DNA of 64,000 nucleotides from Berkiella sp964606325 (GTDB lineage: Bacteria; Pseudomonadota; Gammaproteobacteria; Berkiellales; Berkiellaceae): NCBI GenBank assembly GCA_964606325.1, contig CAZSGE010000006.1, positions 31,963 through 95,962 of the forward strand. Reading direction: 5' to 3'. This document shows positions 7,931-16,713 of the stretch, piece by piece. How positions within the stretch are numbered: the stretch's first letter is position 1; every line of letters begins with the position of its first letter. The notes under the pieces are model-generated. The model was not told where the DNA came from and did not search any database. It saw nothing but the letters and a program-made list of their open reading frames with translations. Both the position numbers and the translations under genes were made by a program.

Positions 7931-9622
7931 TTATTGCTCGGTTAATTCAACAGCGAGCCGTAATACTTCATCAAGGCTAATTTTCCCTTCGATGGCGTAC
8001 TCTAATGCATTGAATGTTAGTGTTCTGTAATTAGGTTTTTTCCTTGTCATTGTAGTGAAAGATTTGAGATCCCCCTCTCTTAAGGCATCGCTAAGATCTT
8101 CTGTGATTTCAATTAGCTCATAGACACCAATCCTACCTTTATAACCTCTCATGCCACATTGTGAACAACCGCGACCACGTCTAAAGGCGGGCGTTTTTGA
8201 AATTTGTGGCATCAGCATACCTAGCCATTTAATTTCCCGCTCTGAAGGCGTGTATGTTTCGCTACAACTTTGACAAATTCGTTTAGCCAAACGTTGTGCA
8301 ATAACTAATCTCACAGCACTTGCTGTCAAATAGGGTTCAACCCCCATATCAATGAGTCGGGCAGGGCCACTTAAGGCATCATTGGTATGCAAGGTAGATA
8401 AAACCAAATGCCCTGTCATCGCGGCACGCAGTGCAATTTGCGCCGTTTCTTCATCTCTGATTTCACCGACCATGACGATATCTGGATCATGACGCAATGC
8501 TGAGCGTAAAATGTTTGAAAATGTTAAACCAATTTTTGGCTGAACTTGCACCTGATTTATTCTGTCAAAAGAATATTCAACAGGATCTTCGACGGTAATT
8601 ATCTTTTTATCGATAGTATTGACTTCACTAAGCCCTGCATACAACGTGGTTGATTTACCACTGCCCGTAGGACCTGTAACGAGAATCATGCCATGTGGTC
8701 TAGACAAATGGTAACGGAATTTTTCTAAAATAGCTGATGTCATGCCTAGATCATTTAAGCGCAATACACCATGCGTTTGATCAAGCAAGCGCATGACTAC
8801 TGCTTCGCCATTTTCTACGGGCATAGTGGCGATGCGTACATCTATTTTTCTATCTTTTAACCGAATAGTAAATCGACCATCCTGAGGCAATCTTCTTTCT
8901 GAAATATTTAATTTAGCCATCAGTTTTAAACGCAATACAATCGCTGAGATAATTGTTTTGCCTTTCATGAGTTGTTCTTGCAAAACACCATCAACGCGTT
9001 GTCGAATGCGTATACCGTTTTCTGCGGGTTCGATATGAATATCAGAGGCATTGACTTGAATAGCATCTTCAAAAATTGAATTTAGAAGCTTTTTGATAGG
9101 CGCATCGCCCATCTCTTCATCCATTTCATTTTTGAATGAGACAACACCTATTTCTTGCTCTAACTCGCCAGCTAGGGATGCAATCTCTTCCGTTCTGCGA
9201 TAAACCTCATCAATAACGCGCATTAAATCTTTTTCTCTGACGACAGCCAAGCGTAATTGCTTTTTGAGCTTCTTAGAAACTTCATCAAAAGCAACGACAT
9301 CTGTAGGATCCGCTACGGCAACTAAAAAACCATTTTTTATGCGATCGATTGGGATTGCATGATAACGTCTAGCAATAGATTCAGGAAGTTCCCGTATAAC
9401 TTCCGGTTTAATTTTATAATATGACAATTCCAAAAATGGTAAGTTTAATTGTTTCGACAAGAACAACAACAAACCCGTTTCGTCAATAAACCCTAGCTCG
9501 ATGAGCACATCGCCTAGTTTTCTCCCTGAATTTTTTTGCAACCCAAGGGCTTTTTCCAATTGGAACTGAGTGATAACTTTGTTTTCGAGTAACATATCTC
9601 CAAGTTTTAATTTTTTAATCAT
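7931..9622 (-). CDS. mshE: MSHA pilus extension ATPase MshE with c-di-GMP-binding MshEN domain
   Basis: A 563-residue GspE/PilB-family ATPase. The N-terminus carries two tandem MshEN motifs, residues about 5-29 (LKLGDMLLE to ALGLQ) and 34-58 (RKLGDVLIELGFI to LSKQ). These are the c-di-GMP-binding signature described for Vibrio MshE. Walker A is GPTGSGKST at 317-325. The Walker B region is HDPDIVMVGEIRDEE near 379-392, and a His box (TGHLVLSTLHTNDA) follows. A four-cysteine zinc motif is at 450, 453, 486 and 489. It should power pilus extension and respond to c-di-GMP. No PilT-type retraction ATPase gene is in the window. Confidence 0.95.
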   Translation of the reverse strand: MIKKLKLGDMLLENKVITQFQLEKALGLQKNSGRKLGDVLIELGFIDETGLLLFLSKQLNLPFLELSYYKIKPEVIRELPESIARRYHAIPIDRIKNGFLVAVADPTDVVAFDEVSKKLKKQLRLAVVREKDLMRVIDEVYRRTEEIASLAGELEQEIGVVSFKNEMDEEMGDAPIKKLLNSIFEDAIQVNASDIHIEPAENGIRIRQRVDGVLQEQLMKGKTIISAIVLRLKLMAKLNISERRLPQDGRFTIRLKDRKIDVRIATMPVENGEAVVMRLLDQTHGVLRLNDLGMTSAILEKFRYHLSRPHGMILVTGPTGSGKSTTLYAGLSEVNTIDKKIITVEDPVEYSFDRINQVQVQPKIGLTFSNILRSALRHDPDIVMVGEIRDEETAQIALRAAMTGHLVLSTLHTNDALSGPARLIDMGVEPYLTASAVRLVIAQRLAKRICQSCSETYTPSEREIKWLGMLMPQISKTPAFRRGRGCSQCGMRGYKGRIGVYELIEITEDLSDALREGDLKSFTTMTRKKPNYRTLTFNALEYAIEGKISLDEVLRLAVELTEQ

Positions 9623-10285
9623 CTATACACCTATCCAGTTTTTATGCTCGCTTAAGGTGTATACGGTGAAAACGATTTTTGCCTGCGGAAATTGAGTTAT
9701 TTTATATTCGATTTCATCCCACCAAAGAGGGTAATTCAATGACTCAACTCTTTTAACATAGGAAAGCAAATCTTTATACTCTCCAGTGAACGTCATTTTA
9801 ATCGCGTTACGATATAAAGAAGTATCTGCTGATGATTTGGCTTTTGATTGCACCAATTCTTTAGGTGGCAGTGTTTCTATACTTAGCAATGTCAACCCAG
9901 AAAAGTCTGCAAGCAACTTGTCTATTAATTGGGGTACATTTTCTGGTTTGATTAGCTTTTCTCTATAGCGATTCAAGGTATCGTTGTGTTGTTTTAATAT
10001 GGTTTCTAGTTGCTGAACTTCAATATTAGGGATTGGATTGCTTTGTTTTTTCAACTTTTCTTTTAAAAGAACAAGTTCATGTTTTGTCGCACTTACTTCT
10101 TGTTCTAAATTTTGGATATCTTCGCTATTATCTACTTCAGAATTAGAAGAAGCGATCACACCATTAAACATCATTACCCAAATCACTACTAAACCAGTGC
10201 TTAGTAATAAAATTCGTTCGCGCTGACTGCGAGCATTGATTTGCCGTTTTAATTTAATCCAATATGATGTTAGATATGGACTCAT
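9623..10285 (-). CDS. mshJ: MSHA pilus alignment protein MshJ (PilO-like)
   Basis: A 220-residue bitopic membrane protein with a basic cytoplasmic start, one transmembrane helix (about residues 26-44), a coiled coil (about 50-110) and a small periplasmic domain, as in PilO/MshJ. It overlaps the PilN-like gene by one base upstream and abuts mshE with no gap. The mshK, L, M and N genes that normally sit between J and E are therefore missing at this place. It is expected to form the alignment complex with the PilM-like and PilN-like products. Confidence 0.75.
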   Translation of the reverse strand: MSPYLTSYWIKLKRQINARSQRERILLLSTGLVVIWVMMFNGVIASSNSEVDNSEDIQNLEQEVSATKHELVLLKEKLKKQSNPIPNIEVQQLETILKQHNDTLNRYREKLIKPENVPQLIDKLLADFSGLTLLSIETLPPKELVQSKAKSSADTSLYRNAIKMTFTGEYKDLLSYVKRVESLNYPLWWDEIEYKITQFPQAKIVFTVYTLSEHKNWIGV

Positions 10286-10881
10286 TATTCTGCCTGCAAA
10301 TTAAATTTTACTGATTGAGAATTATCTTTAATGCGGGAAATATTCAGTTTCTGAAACCTTCTTCCTTTCATAACAGTACTCTTTTCCCATGCCTGTACCA
10401 TTTGCGGCACTAACTGTGGCGCTAAAGCATCACCGTCAAATGCCATTTTTTTGCCTTCATTTTGCATATAAAAATGAGAGACATACATACCCTTAACATG
10501 TGAGAGGGCAAAACCTTCCAAATAAGCGGAAAGATGATATGTTTGATTGTTTTCTTGTACTTGCAATTGTGAAATGGCTGTTTGTGTTTTACTGATTTTA
10601 TCTCTTAAAGTGAGAAGTTCTTCTTGTAGTTTTTGGGGGTTATTTTTTGCTTTTAATTCTTTACCCATTGCTTGCAGCTGAGCATTGATTTCATCACGTG
10701 TCGTTTTTAAATCTTCTATTCTCTTTATTTCAAAATGTTGGGTCCACTTTGCCTCGATTGCAACCAAAGCCAAAATAGCAAATAATGCCAACCATATTTG
10801 AAATAATCGCGTGGCTGACAATAGTGGTGTATATTCTTCTTCTACCTGATAAAAATTTACATTTTGCTTTAATATCATCAT
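10285..10881 (-). CDS. PilN-like pilus assembly protein (MshI2-like)
   Basis: A 198-residue protein with a short N-terminal MILKQNVNFYQ segment, which resembles the PilN motif that contacts PilM. One transmembrane helix (about residues 27-45) follows, then a coiled coil (about 50-108) and a small periplasmic domain. It sits between the PilM-like and PilO-like genes, five bases after the first. Shewanella msh clusters have a corresponding second mshI gene. The role is inferred from layout and architecture. Confidence 0.7.
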   Translation of the reverse strand: MMILKQNVNFYQVEEEYTPLLSATRLFQIWLALFAILALVAIEAKWTQHFEIKRIEDLKTTRDEINAQLQAMGKELKAKNNPQKLQEELLTLRDKISKTQTAISQLQVQENNQTYHLSAYLEGFALSHVKGMYVSHFYMQNEGKKMAFDGDALAPQLVPQMVQAWEKSTVMKGRRFQKLNISRIKDNSQSVKFNLQAE

Positions 10882-10886
10882 TGATT

Positions 10887-11825
10887 TTATTGGTTTAAGG
10901 CAGCGCCAATGGCAAATGCACTTTCCCCCTCCTTGAGTGGTAAATATTCTTCATCAATTTTCAAGAACTCATCAAAGCTGATTTCTCTGACAGGCAGACC
11001 TAAAATATTGCTTAGATTCGATAGTAACCCAGGTCTTTTTTCTTCAAGAGGCGTAATAAGCAAACGTGACACATTTGCATTTTGTAATTTGCTTGCGCAA
11101 TAATCAAATGAGCGTTGTATTTCTATTGAGAAATCCTGATATATCGATGACTCTTTTAATTTTTCATCTGGAGTATCTCTTAGAACTCTCAAGCCAACAT
11201 CCAGATCTCGCATCATATACAAGGTTTTGTTTTTAAATATCAGAAGGTGGCTTTTTTCTTCTTCAAGGTGAAGTAAGGCTTGTCCCTCTTCCGCATTTTC
11301 CAATTGTAGGGCAATGTGTCTTAGTGCACTTTGACATATATCTATAGACTTTACTTTTATCCCACAAGCATTGATCCAAAGTACTGTTTCGTCGACTTTG
11401 TTTTTCTTGGTCACCACCACGTATAGCATCCCAGGGTTTTCTGAGGTTAGCTTTTGTGGTAACTCGATATAATCAACAACCGCTTCGTCGATGGGGAAAT
11501 CGATATATTCTGCTATCAGCCAACGCAAAGCATTGTGTTTTTCACTATCTGGGACCTGAGGCTGTTCTACCAAGAATACTTGGTAATCTTGTTCTTGCAG
11601 CACAACCGTTGCTGGCATGCCATGTAAATTTAGGCTGGCAATATTTTCTTTGAGAAAGCTTTGTTGTTCTTCGCGATGCCCATCGCAGTGCCTTAGCTGG
11701 GTAAGTTGTTTCTTATCCGGTGCGTCATTCACATAGGCAAAAGTGAGGCCACGTCCTGATAAACTGATCCCAATTTGACCAGTATTCTCAGTTTTGGTGC
11801 GATTTGATAAAAAAAACTTTTCCAT
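10887..11825 (-). CDS. mshI: MSHA biogenesis protein MshI (PilM-like)
   Basis: A 312-residue protein of the PilM/MshI actin-like fold without membrane segments. Visible landmarks are IGISLSGRGLTFAYV at about residues 18-32 and a HNALRWLIAEYIDFPIDEAV stretch. The C-terminus has a glycine/alanine segment (ESAFAIGAALNQ), as in PilM-type ATPase folds. It is the first gene of the msh operon in this window, divergent from the L,D-transpeptidase gene. The operon promoter should lie in 11826-12016. I could not pick one out clearly. Confidence 0.8.
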   Translation of the reverse strand: MEKFFLSNRTKTENTGQIGISLSGRGLTFAYVNDAPDKKQLTQLRHCDGHREEQQSFLKENIASLNLHGMPATVVLQEQDYQVFLVEQPQVPDSEKHNALRWLIAEYIDFPIDEAVVDYIELPQKLTSENPGMLYVVVTKKNKVDETVLWINACGIKVKSIDICQSALRHIALQLENAEEGQALLHLEEEKSHLLIFKNKTLYMMRDLDVGLRVLRDTPDEKLKESSIYQDFSIEIQRSFDYCASKLQNANVSRLLITPLEEKRPGLLSNLSNILGLPVREISFDEFLKIDEEYLPLKEGESAFAIGAALNQ

Positions 11826-12016
11826 TTTCGCCCCTACTGAATGCTAATTCAGAAATGCTGCTTTACAACACCAACAAGCACGTCTAATCTTCTACCTTCC
11901 CATAACAAGAATTGTAGTAGTGTAACAAACTTATACAAGTTAACTATAGAATTATGGGAAAAGGCCGATAAGGATATTGTTGAAATCCCTAAAGGGTAAT
12001 AACCAAAAGGTGTGCC

Positions 12017-12973
12017 ATGATTCAAACAATTAAAGCGACAACCAGGACGTATTTTGTCGTAGCCATGCTAGGGATTGGCACCTTATTCTCATGTGAGCAG
12101 GCTTCAGCTCTTACCTTTGTGCTACCGCATAATGGAAATATTATAGGTAATGTACAATATGCAACCGTGCAATATGGCGATTCTCTTTCAACGATTGGTC
12201 GTCGCTATGACATGGGCGGCTATGAAATGATGGAGGCTAATCCCGGCGTGGATTATACCAATCCAAATCGTGGAACAAGGCTTGTGATCCCTTCACGGTT
12301 TATTTTGCCAGATACGCAACGTAAAGGTATCGTCATCAATCTCGCCGAAATGAGACTTTATTATTATCACAATGATGGCGTGCATGTTTCTACCTACCCT
12401 GTTGGGGTCGGCCAAGAAGGTTGGAATACACCTCTTGGAGCAACCACCGTTACCCGCAAACGCGAGCACCCAACCTGGGTAGTGCCCGATTCCATTTTGG
12501 CGAATCATGCAGAACATGGCCAACCCATTGAAAAAGTGTGGCCAGCGGGTCCTAATAATCCTTTAGGGGATCATGCGATAACGACCGGCTTCAAGAGTAT
12601 TGTGATTCATGGCAGCCCCTATCCCAAAGGTGTTGGCGTAAGAAGCAGCCATGGTTGCATTAGAATGCTCAATGAAGATGTTGCGCAATTGTTCAAAATG
12701 GTTCAAGTGGGAACGCCTGTACAAATTATCCACCAACCTACCAAAATTGGCCGCATGGATAATCAATTGTTCCTAGAAGCGCATGTGCCTCTTTCAAAAT
12801 CATCTTACTATTCAGATTATTCTAGCACCGGTGAACTGCTCCATAAGCTCACCAAAGGCGCTAAATATAATGTGCAATGGAAAGACATTGAAAGAATACA
12901 AAATAAAGCCAACGGTTTACCACATCCTATTGGTACGCTAGGTGGCGCAGCTCCTGCAAGTAATACAAACTAA
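12017..12973 (+). CDS. L,D-transpeptidase with LysM-like domain (YbiS/ErfK family)
   Basis: A 318-residue exported enzyme with a signal peptide (residues 1 to about 31, ending in an Ala-rich site). A LysM-like segment (about 47-95, YGDSLSTIGRRYDM) follows, then a YkuD catalytic domain (about 105-240) with HGSPYP and SSHGCIRM, which contains the active cysteine. Family members form 3-3 peptidoglycan crosslinks or attach lipoprotein to murein. The C-terminal 70 residues beyond the YkuD domain are of unknown role. An intrinsic terminator follows directly. Confidence 0.92.
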   Translation: MIQTIKATTRTYFVVAMLGIGTLFSCEQASALTFVLPHNGNIIGNVQYATVQYGDSLSTIGRRYDMGGYEMMEANPGVDYTNPNRGTRLVIPSRFILPDTQRKGIVINLAEMRLYYYHNDGVHVSTYPVGVGQEGWNTPLGATTVTRKREHPTWVVPDSILANHAEHGQPIEKVWPAGPNNPLGDHAITTGFKSIVIHGSPYPKGVGVRSSHGCIRMLNEDVAQLFKMVQVGTPVQIIHQPTKIGRMDNQLFLEAHVPLSKSSYYSDYSSTGELLHKLTKGAKYNVQWKDIERIQNKANGLPHPIGTLGGAAPASNTN

Positions 12974-12976
12974 GGA

Positions 12977-13009
12977 AATAGGTCCGTTTTATAACGGACC
13001 TATTTTTTT
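12977..13009 (+). terminator. Intrinsic terminator of the L,D-transpeptidase gene
   Basis: AATAGGTCCGTT, a TTAT loop and AACGGACCTATT form a perfect stem that runs into a T tract. It starts four bases after the stop codon. Confidence 0.9.
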
Positions 13010-13045
13010 CTCATTCCTAAATTTAATATCGCAAGACCCTGAAAA

Positions 13046-13070
13046 AATTTTTTAGCTAAGCTAAAAAATT
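13046..13070. repeat. Perfect 12-base inverted repeat upstream of trmL
   Basis: AATTTTTTAGCT at 13046-13057, one central A, then AGCTAAAAAATT at 13059-13070. It is symmetrical and AT-rich, lies about 70 bases before the trmL start, and could be an operator or a leftover terminator. No protein partner can be named. Confidence 0.6.
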
Positions 13071-13139
13071 GCTCTTCCTTGCTGTGTGCGATATAAAATA
13101 TGGTACAATCAAACAAAAATTATATTTCAGACAAAAAAC

Positions 13140-13595
13140 ATGTTCCACATTATCCTATACCAACCAGAAATTCCGCCAAATACCGGCAATATTATTCGCC
13201 TTTGCGCAAACACCAATAGCCATTTGCATTTGATTGAGCCGCTGGGTTTTGATTTAGAGGATAAACAGCTTAAACGTGCAGGATTGGATTACCACGATCT
13301 GGCGCGTGTCACTATACATCAGGATGTACACACATGTCTGGCTTTATTTAATAAAAATCGTGTTTTTGCTTTGAGCGCCAAAGGATTGACGCTTTATACA
13401 AGACCTACTTTTCAATCAGGGGATGCTTTTATTTTTGGCCCGGAAACCAGAGGCTTGCCAATCGATGTGCTGCAATTGTTTCAAAATGATCACATATTAA
13501 AGTTACCGCAACATACTTCGCTTCGCAGTTTGAATTTATCTAACACTGCAGCGGTAATGGTTTATGAAGCCTGGCGACAGATGGGGTTTAGTTAA
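13140..13595 (+). CDS. trmL: tRNA (cytidine/uridine-34-2'-O)-methyltransferase TrmL
   Basis: A 151-residue SPOUT-family methyltransferase that modifies the wobble base of tRNA-Leu. The start MFHIILYQPEIPPNTGNIIR is the canonical family N-terminus. The ATG at 13140 is therefore preferred over an in-frame one 54 bases upstream. The knot region is clear: FGPETRGLP, then LPQHTSLRSLNLSNTAAVM. Length is normal. It appears to be a single-gene unit followed by the convergent unknown gene at 13614. Confidence 0.93.
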   Translation: MFHIILYQPEIPPNTGNIIRLCANTNSHLHLIEPLGFDLEDKQLKRAGLDYHDLARVTIHQDVHTCLALFNKNRVFALSAKGLTLYTRPTFQSGDAFIFGPETRGLPIDVLQLFQNDHILKLPQHTSLRSLNLSNTAAVMVYEAWRQMGFS

Positions 13596-13613
13596 TAAAC
13601 CCCTTATTTGAAA

Positions 13614-14258
13614 TTAATAAAAAAATCGGGGCTCCTCAAGGGGGGCTACGAAATCTTGCGTTCTTGGGGTCAATACGATTCTAAGATCAATAAAGTCTTC
13701 AACAGTTTCATCTTCAGTCGTAAATGCATAAATACTGACATCATATAACCCATTATCAAGATCAAAAAATCCGCCGCGACCACTCCAGATATTCTCCAGC
13801 GTTGTAATGTGCTCACCACCCGGTAAACTTTCTGCATTACCGACAAAGCATTGGTTGGATATCACTTTCAATCCTAAAGTAACACTCGCCACAGCACCTT
13901 GTTTAGTCGCTTCATCTAAGGGGTTTTTACTCACAATAATATTATAGATGCCATCATTAGAAACAGATAACAGGGCGATATCACCACATTTTACTTCTTT
14001 GATTTGATGATAATCATCTTCACATAACCAATCTACTTCATCATTAACACGATGTTCAAGAACCGCATTATCAAAGATTGCCAAACTTGCTGTGTCCGTC
14101 ATAACTGAAAACGGTTGATCAAACAAAGGATTAGCAAAAGGAGCACGAACAGCTTTAGCCTGAGGAATTGCCTTTTGCTGTTCGAAGACCCTTTCTACCA
14201 ACGTCCAAAGCGTTGGCATTTCTAGATATATGTTTAATAGTTTGGATAAAAAATTCAT
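13614..14258 (-). CDS. Unknown protein, partner of the coiled-coil gene upstream
   Basis: A protein of about 214 residues. The start at 14256-14258 is set by AAGGA nine bases upstream; the longer reading frame runs back into the preceding gene. The N-terminus is helical and hydrophobic (MNFLSKLLNIYLEMPTLWTL). The body is beta-rich with many acidic residues (DNAVLEHRVNDEVDW, CGDIALLSVSNDGIYNI, ending in EEPRFFY). I do not recognise a family with confidence. It lies 40 bases after the 385-residue coiled-coil gene on the same strand, so they probably form one unit. Confidence 0.6.
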   Translation of the reverse strand: MNFLSKLLNIYLEMPTLWTLVERVFEQQKAIPQAKAVRAPFANPLFDQPFSVMTDTASLAIFDNAVLEHRVNDEVDWLCEDDYHQIKEVKCGDIALLSVSNDGIYNIIVSKNPLDEATKQGAVASVTLGLKVISNQCFVGNAESLPGGEHITTLENIWSGRGGFFDLDNGLYDVSIYAFTTEDETVEDFIDLRIVLTPRTQDFVAPLEEPRFFY

Positions 14259-14298
14259 TTTTTTTTCCTTTAAGGGATCATAAGTGATCCCTTTTAGC

Positions 14299-15456
14299 TT
14301 ATGCGTAATTATAACGACGCTCGTAACGTTGTTCATTTTTTGCCTGTTCTGCTTGCGCCAGATCATAAGCGGCTTGCTGTTCTCTTTGGTACTGATACTG
14401 CAAATCCATTTCTCTTTGACGTTCCTGCATATCTTCAACATCTCTTTGTCTCTTTGCTAACAGTGCTTGAACGTCTGCAACGGATGTGGGCATATTTGCT
14501 TTAACCTTGTTTTCAAAATCAAGGTCACATTGTTGAACTATATAAGAGCTAGTGTAACGACGTGCTTCAATAGCTGCTAATTCTTCATCTACCATTTTTT
14601 TGACGGTTAATTTTTGTTGATCAACTTGTCTGCTCAAACCTAATGCCGGCGTAATAGCCAATTGCTGTTGATGCATCGATAAAATTTGTTGTCTTTTTAA
14701 TTCAAAATCAGCTTTGCTTGTCGATGAGCTTTGCGCTTGACGTTGTTGTTCTTGCTGACGTTGGCGTTGCTCTTCTTCTCGTTTGGCTTTTTCTTGTGCT
14801 TCGTTCTTTTGCGCAGCTAACCTAGCTTGCTTGATTTTCGTTAAACGATCCGCATTCTCAATATCTCGTTGTTGCTGTGCTTGCGCTTCTTTTCTTTTAC
14901 GATCTTCTTCTGCTTGTCTTTCCATTTCTCGCGCCCTTGCTAACCTTGCCTCATCATGTGAAACAAGATTTTGCATCAAAGCGGGTTGTGGGCCTGTGCC
15001 TGGGCCATCAATATCATGCAAAATGGCAACGACGATTTTGCGTTGCTCCAGGAATAATTTAACCAGTGTGTTAAAATCAGCTGCGATTTTTTCGAAGCTA
15101 CTCTCATCAAAACCAGATAAGGCGCTTTTTAAAACCTTTAAAAGGCGAATCTTTGTTTCTAAAAAGCCCTTAAGTAGTGCTACTGCTGCTTCTTTTAGTC
15201 TTGAGTCTTTGAGTTTAATTTCATTACTTAACTTTTCATCTTCTTGGAATAAATATTTGTGAGCCAATTGCAGATTGAAATAATGTAATTGATATTTTCT
15301 AGGAATTTGTTGCTCTTCAACTAATGACTTCATTTCAGATTGAAACGTGGCCGTCAAATTTAGAACATCAGCAGGATTACCTGTTACATCCTTTGAAAAC
15401 TGCGCTGTTCTAATATTAATTAAATTGTTAATAAAGTCTGATTTAAAATCTAACAT
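14299..15456 (-). CDS. Coiled-coil protein of unknown function (effector candidate)
   Basis: A 385-residue protein with no signal peptide. The N-terminal 150 residues look helical. Residues about 165-250 form a strongly charged Arg/Glu/Gln/Ala coiled coil (repeats of EERQR, QQRQ, REEEQ type). A second helical block at 255-310 precedes a Gln/Tyr-rich tail (about 340-385, with YQYQREQQ and ERRYNYA). There is no known domain. Long Gln-rich coiled coils without enzymatic domains are frequent among translocated proteins of intracellular gammaproteobacteria, but that is context and not proof. Confidence 0.6.
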   Translation of the reverse strand: MLDFKSDFINNLINIRTAQFSKDVTGNPADVLNLTATFQSEMKSLVEEQQIPRKYQLHYFNLQLAHKYLFQEDEKLSNEIKLKDSRLKEAAVALLKGFLETKIRLLKVLKSALSGFDESSFEKIAADFNTLVKLFLEQRKIVVAILHDIDGPGTGPQPALMQNLVSHDEARLARAREMERQAEEDRKRKEAQAQQQRDIENADRLTKIKQARLAAQKNEAQEKAKREEEQRQRQQEQQRQAQSSSTSKADFELKRQQILSMHQQQLAITPALGLSRQVDQQKLTVKKMVDEELAAIEARRYTSSYIVQQCDLDFENKVKANMPTSVADVQALLAKRQRDVEDMQERQREMDLQYQYQREQQAAYDLAQAEQAKNEQRYERRYNYA

Positions 15457-15694
15457 TTTTCGCCCCTAGGTTAACTTAATAATGCTTTATATTATGTTAA
15501 TGATTTTATATGAGGGAAAATATCATTTTTCGACGAGGTGATTAACGTGTCAGATAATTAGATAAACGGTAATAAATGCTCATTTATCTGATGTCTATAC
15601 ACTCAACGCAAACTAGCAATTGCAACGAAATCTTCAAAAAGAGGATTAGTGTGAGTGAGCACGGGTAAAAATAACGTGTCAGTGAAAAATTAAA
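15457..15694. other. Intergenic region with direct and inverted repeats
   Basis: This AT-rich gap separates the coiled-coil gene from gpsA. The 11-mer TAACGTGTCAG occurs twice, near 15543 and 15672. Between them lies an inverted pair, TCAGATAA and TTATCTGA, that encloses ATAAATG-CT-CATTTAT. No ORF of interest was seen. The direct repeats could be footprints of an insertion or protein-binding sites. Confidence 0.45.
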
Positions 15695-16708
15695 TCAACT
15701 CTCGCTCTTAGGCGTTCTGGTTAATAAATTATTCACCGCTTGCTGTGGGGTAATATCTTCATGTAACACTGCATTCACTTGTTCGCAAATCGGCATTTCA
15801 ACATTCATTGACCTTGCCAATTCCACAACTTGTTTAGCATTGGTTTTACCTTCAACCACCTGGCCAATCGCTGTTTGCGCATCTTCACTTGAGCGCCCCT
15901 CACCCAGTGCCAAACCAAATCGACGGTTACGCGATTGATTGTCGGTGCAAGTAAGCACGATATCACCCATGCCTGATAGACCCATTAAGGTAGGAAATTG
16001 TGCATTAAATGCTTTACCTAAACGACACAACTCTGCAAAACCTCGCGTGATAAGCGCCGCTCTGGCATTCGCGCCAAACCCTAGACCATCGGACATGCCA
16101 ACCGCAATCGCGAGCACATTTTTGACCGCGCCACCTAATTGCACGCCGATTAAATCATGGGACAAATACACTCTAAAAATATCGCTGTGAAATGCCTGTA
16201 ATAGTTCTTCGCCATAGGAGGGTGTGTCAGTTGCAATCGCTACGGCTGTGGGTAAACCACAAGCCACCTCTTTGGCGAAGCTCGGCCCTGAAAGCATGGC
16301 ATAAGGCACATGGGCACAATGTGCTTTGCTGATGTTTGAGAGAAATTTGCCATCCGCCGTTAACCCTTTGGTGGCACTGACAATGCACATGTTGGTTTTA
16401 ATCAGCGGTTTAATGCGAACAATGACTTCTTCAAACGCATGACTTGGAACGACAATCAGAATTTTGGCGTTGACGGGTGCAGTTGAAAAGGCTTGTTCCA
16501 GATCTGCGGTTAAACTAAGCGTGGAGGGAAAACTAAAACCAGGCAAGAAACGTGTATTCGCTCGGTTCTTTTCCATCTCTTTTATATCAGCAGCATCATG
16601 GCCCCAGAGCACAACTTGGTGTTGCTTTCTTGCCAAATAAATGGCTAGCGCAGATCCCCAAGAACCTGCGCCCAACACCAAAAAATGCTCACGTATACTC
16701 GCTGTCAT
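15695..16708 (-). CDS. gpsA: Glycerol-3-phosphate dehydrogenase [NAD(P)+]
   Basis: A 337-residue enzyme that reduces dihydroxyacetone phosphate to sn-glycerol-3-phosphate for phospholipid synthesis. The Rossmann motif FLVLGAGSWGSALA is at residues about 9-22. Also visible are VSATKGLTADG, MLSGPSFAKEVA, GGAVKNVLAIAVGMSDG with the catalytic lysine, and a GLSGMGDIVLTCT segment near the C-terminus. It starts five bases after the secB stop, as in E. coli (secB-gpsA), and the two are probably co-transcribed with the rhodanese gene. Confidence 0.97.
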   Translation of the reverse strand: MTASIREHFLVLGAGSWGSALAIYLARKQHQVVLWGHDAADIKEMEKNRANTRFLPGFSFPSTLSLTADLEQAFSTAPVNAKILIVVPSHAFEEVIVRIKPLIKTNMCIVSATKGLTADGKFLSNISKAHCAHVPYAMLSGPSFAKEVACGLPTAVAIATDTPSYGEELLQAFHSDIFRVYLSHDLIGVQLGGAVKNVLAIAVGMSDGLGFGANARAALITRGFAELCRLGKAFNAQFPTLMGLSGMGDIVLTCTDNQSRNRRFGLALGEGRSSEDAQTAIGQVVEGKTNAKQVVELARSMNVEMPICEQVNAVLHEDITPQQAVNNLLTRTPKSES

Positions 16709-16713
16709 AGGCT

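Noticed and set aside
14783..15262. 159-residue Cys/Ser-rich ORF antisense to the coiled-coil gene
   Set aside because: Shadow of the Gln/Glu/Arg-rich coding strand, with no ribosome site and an implausible composition.
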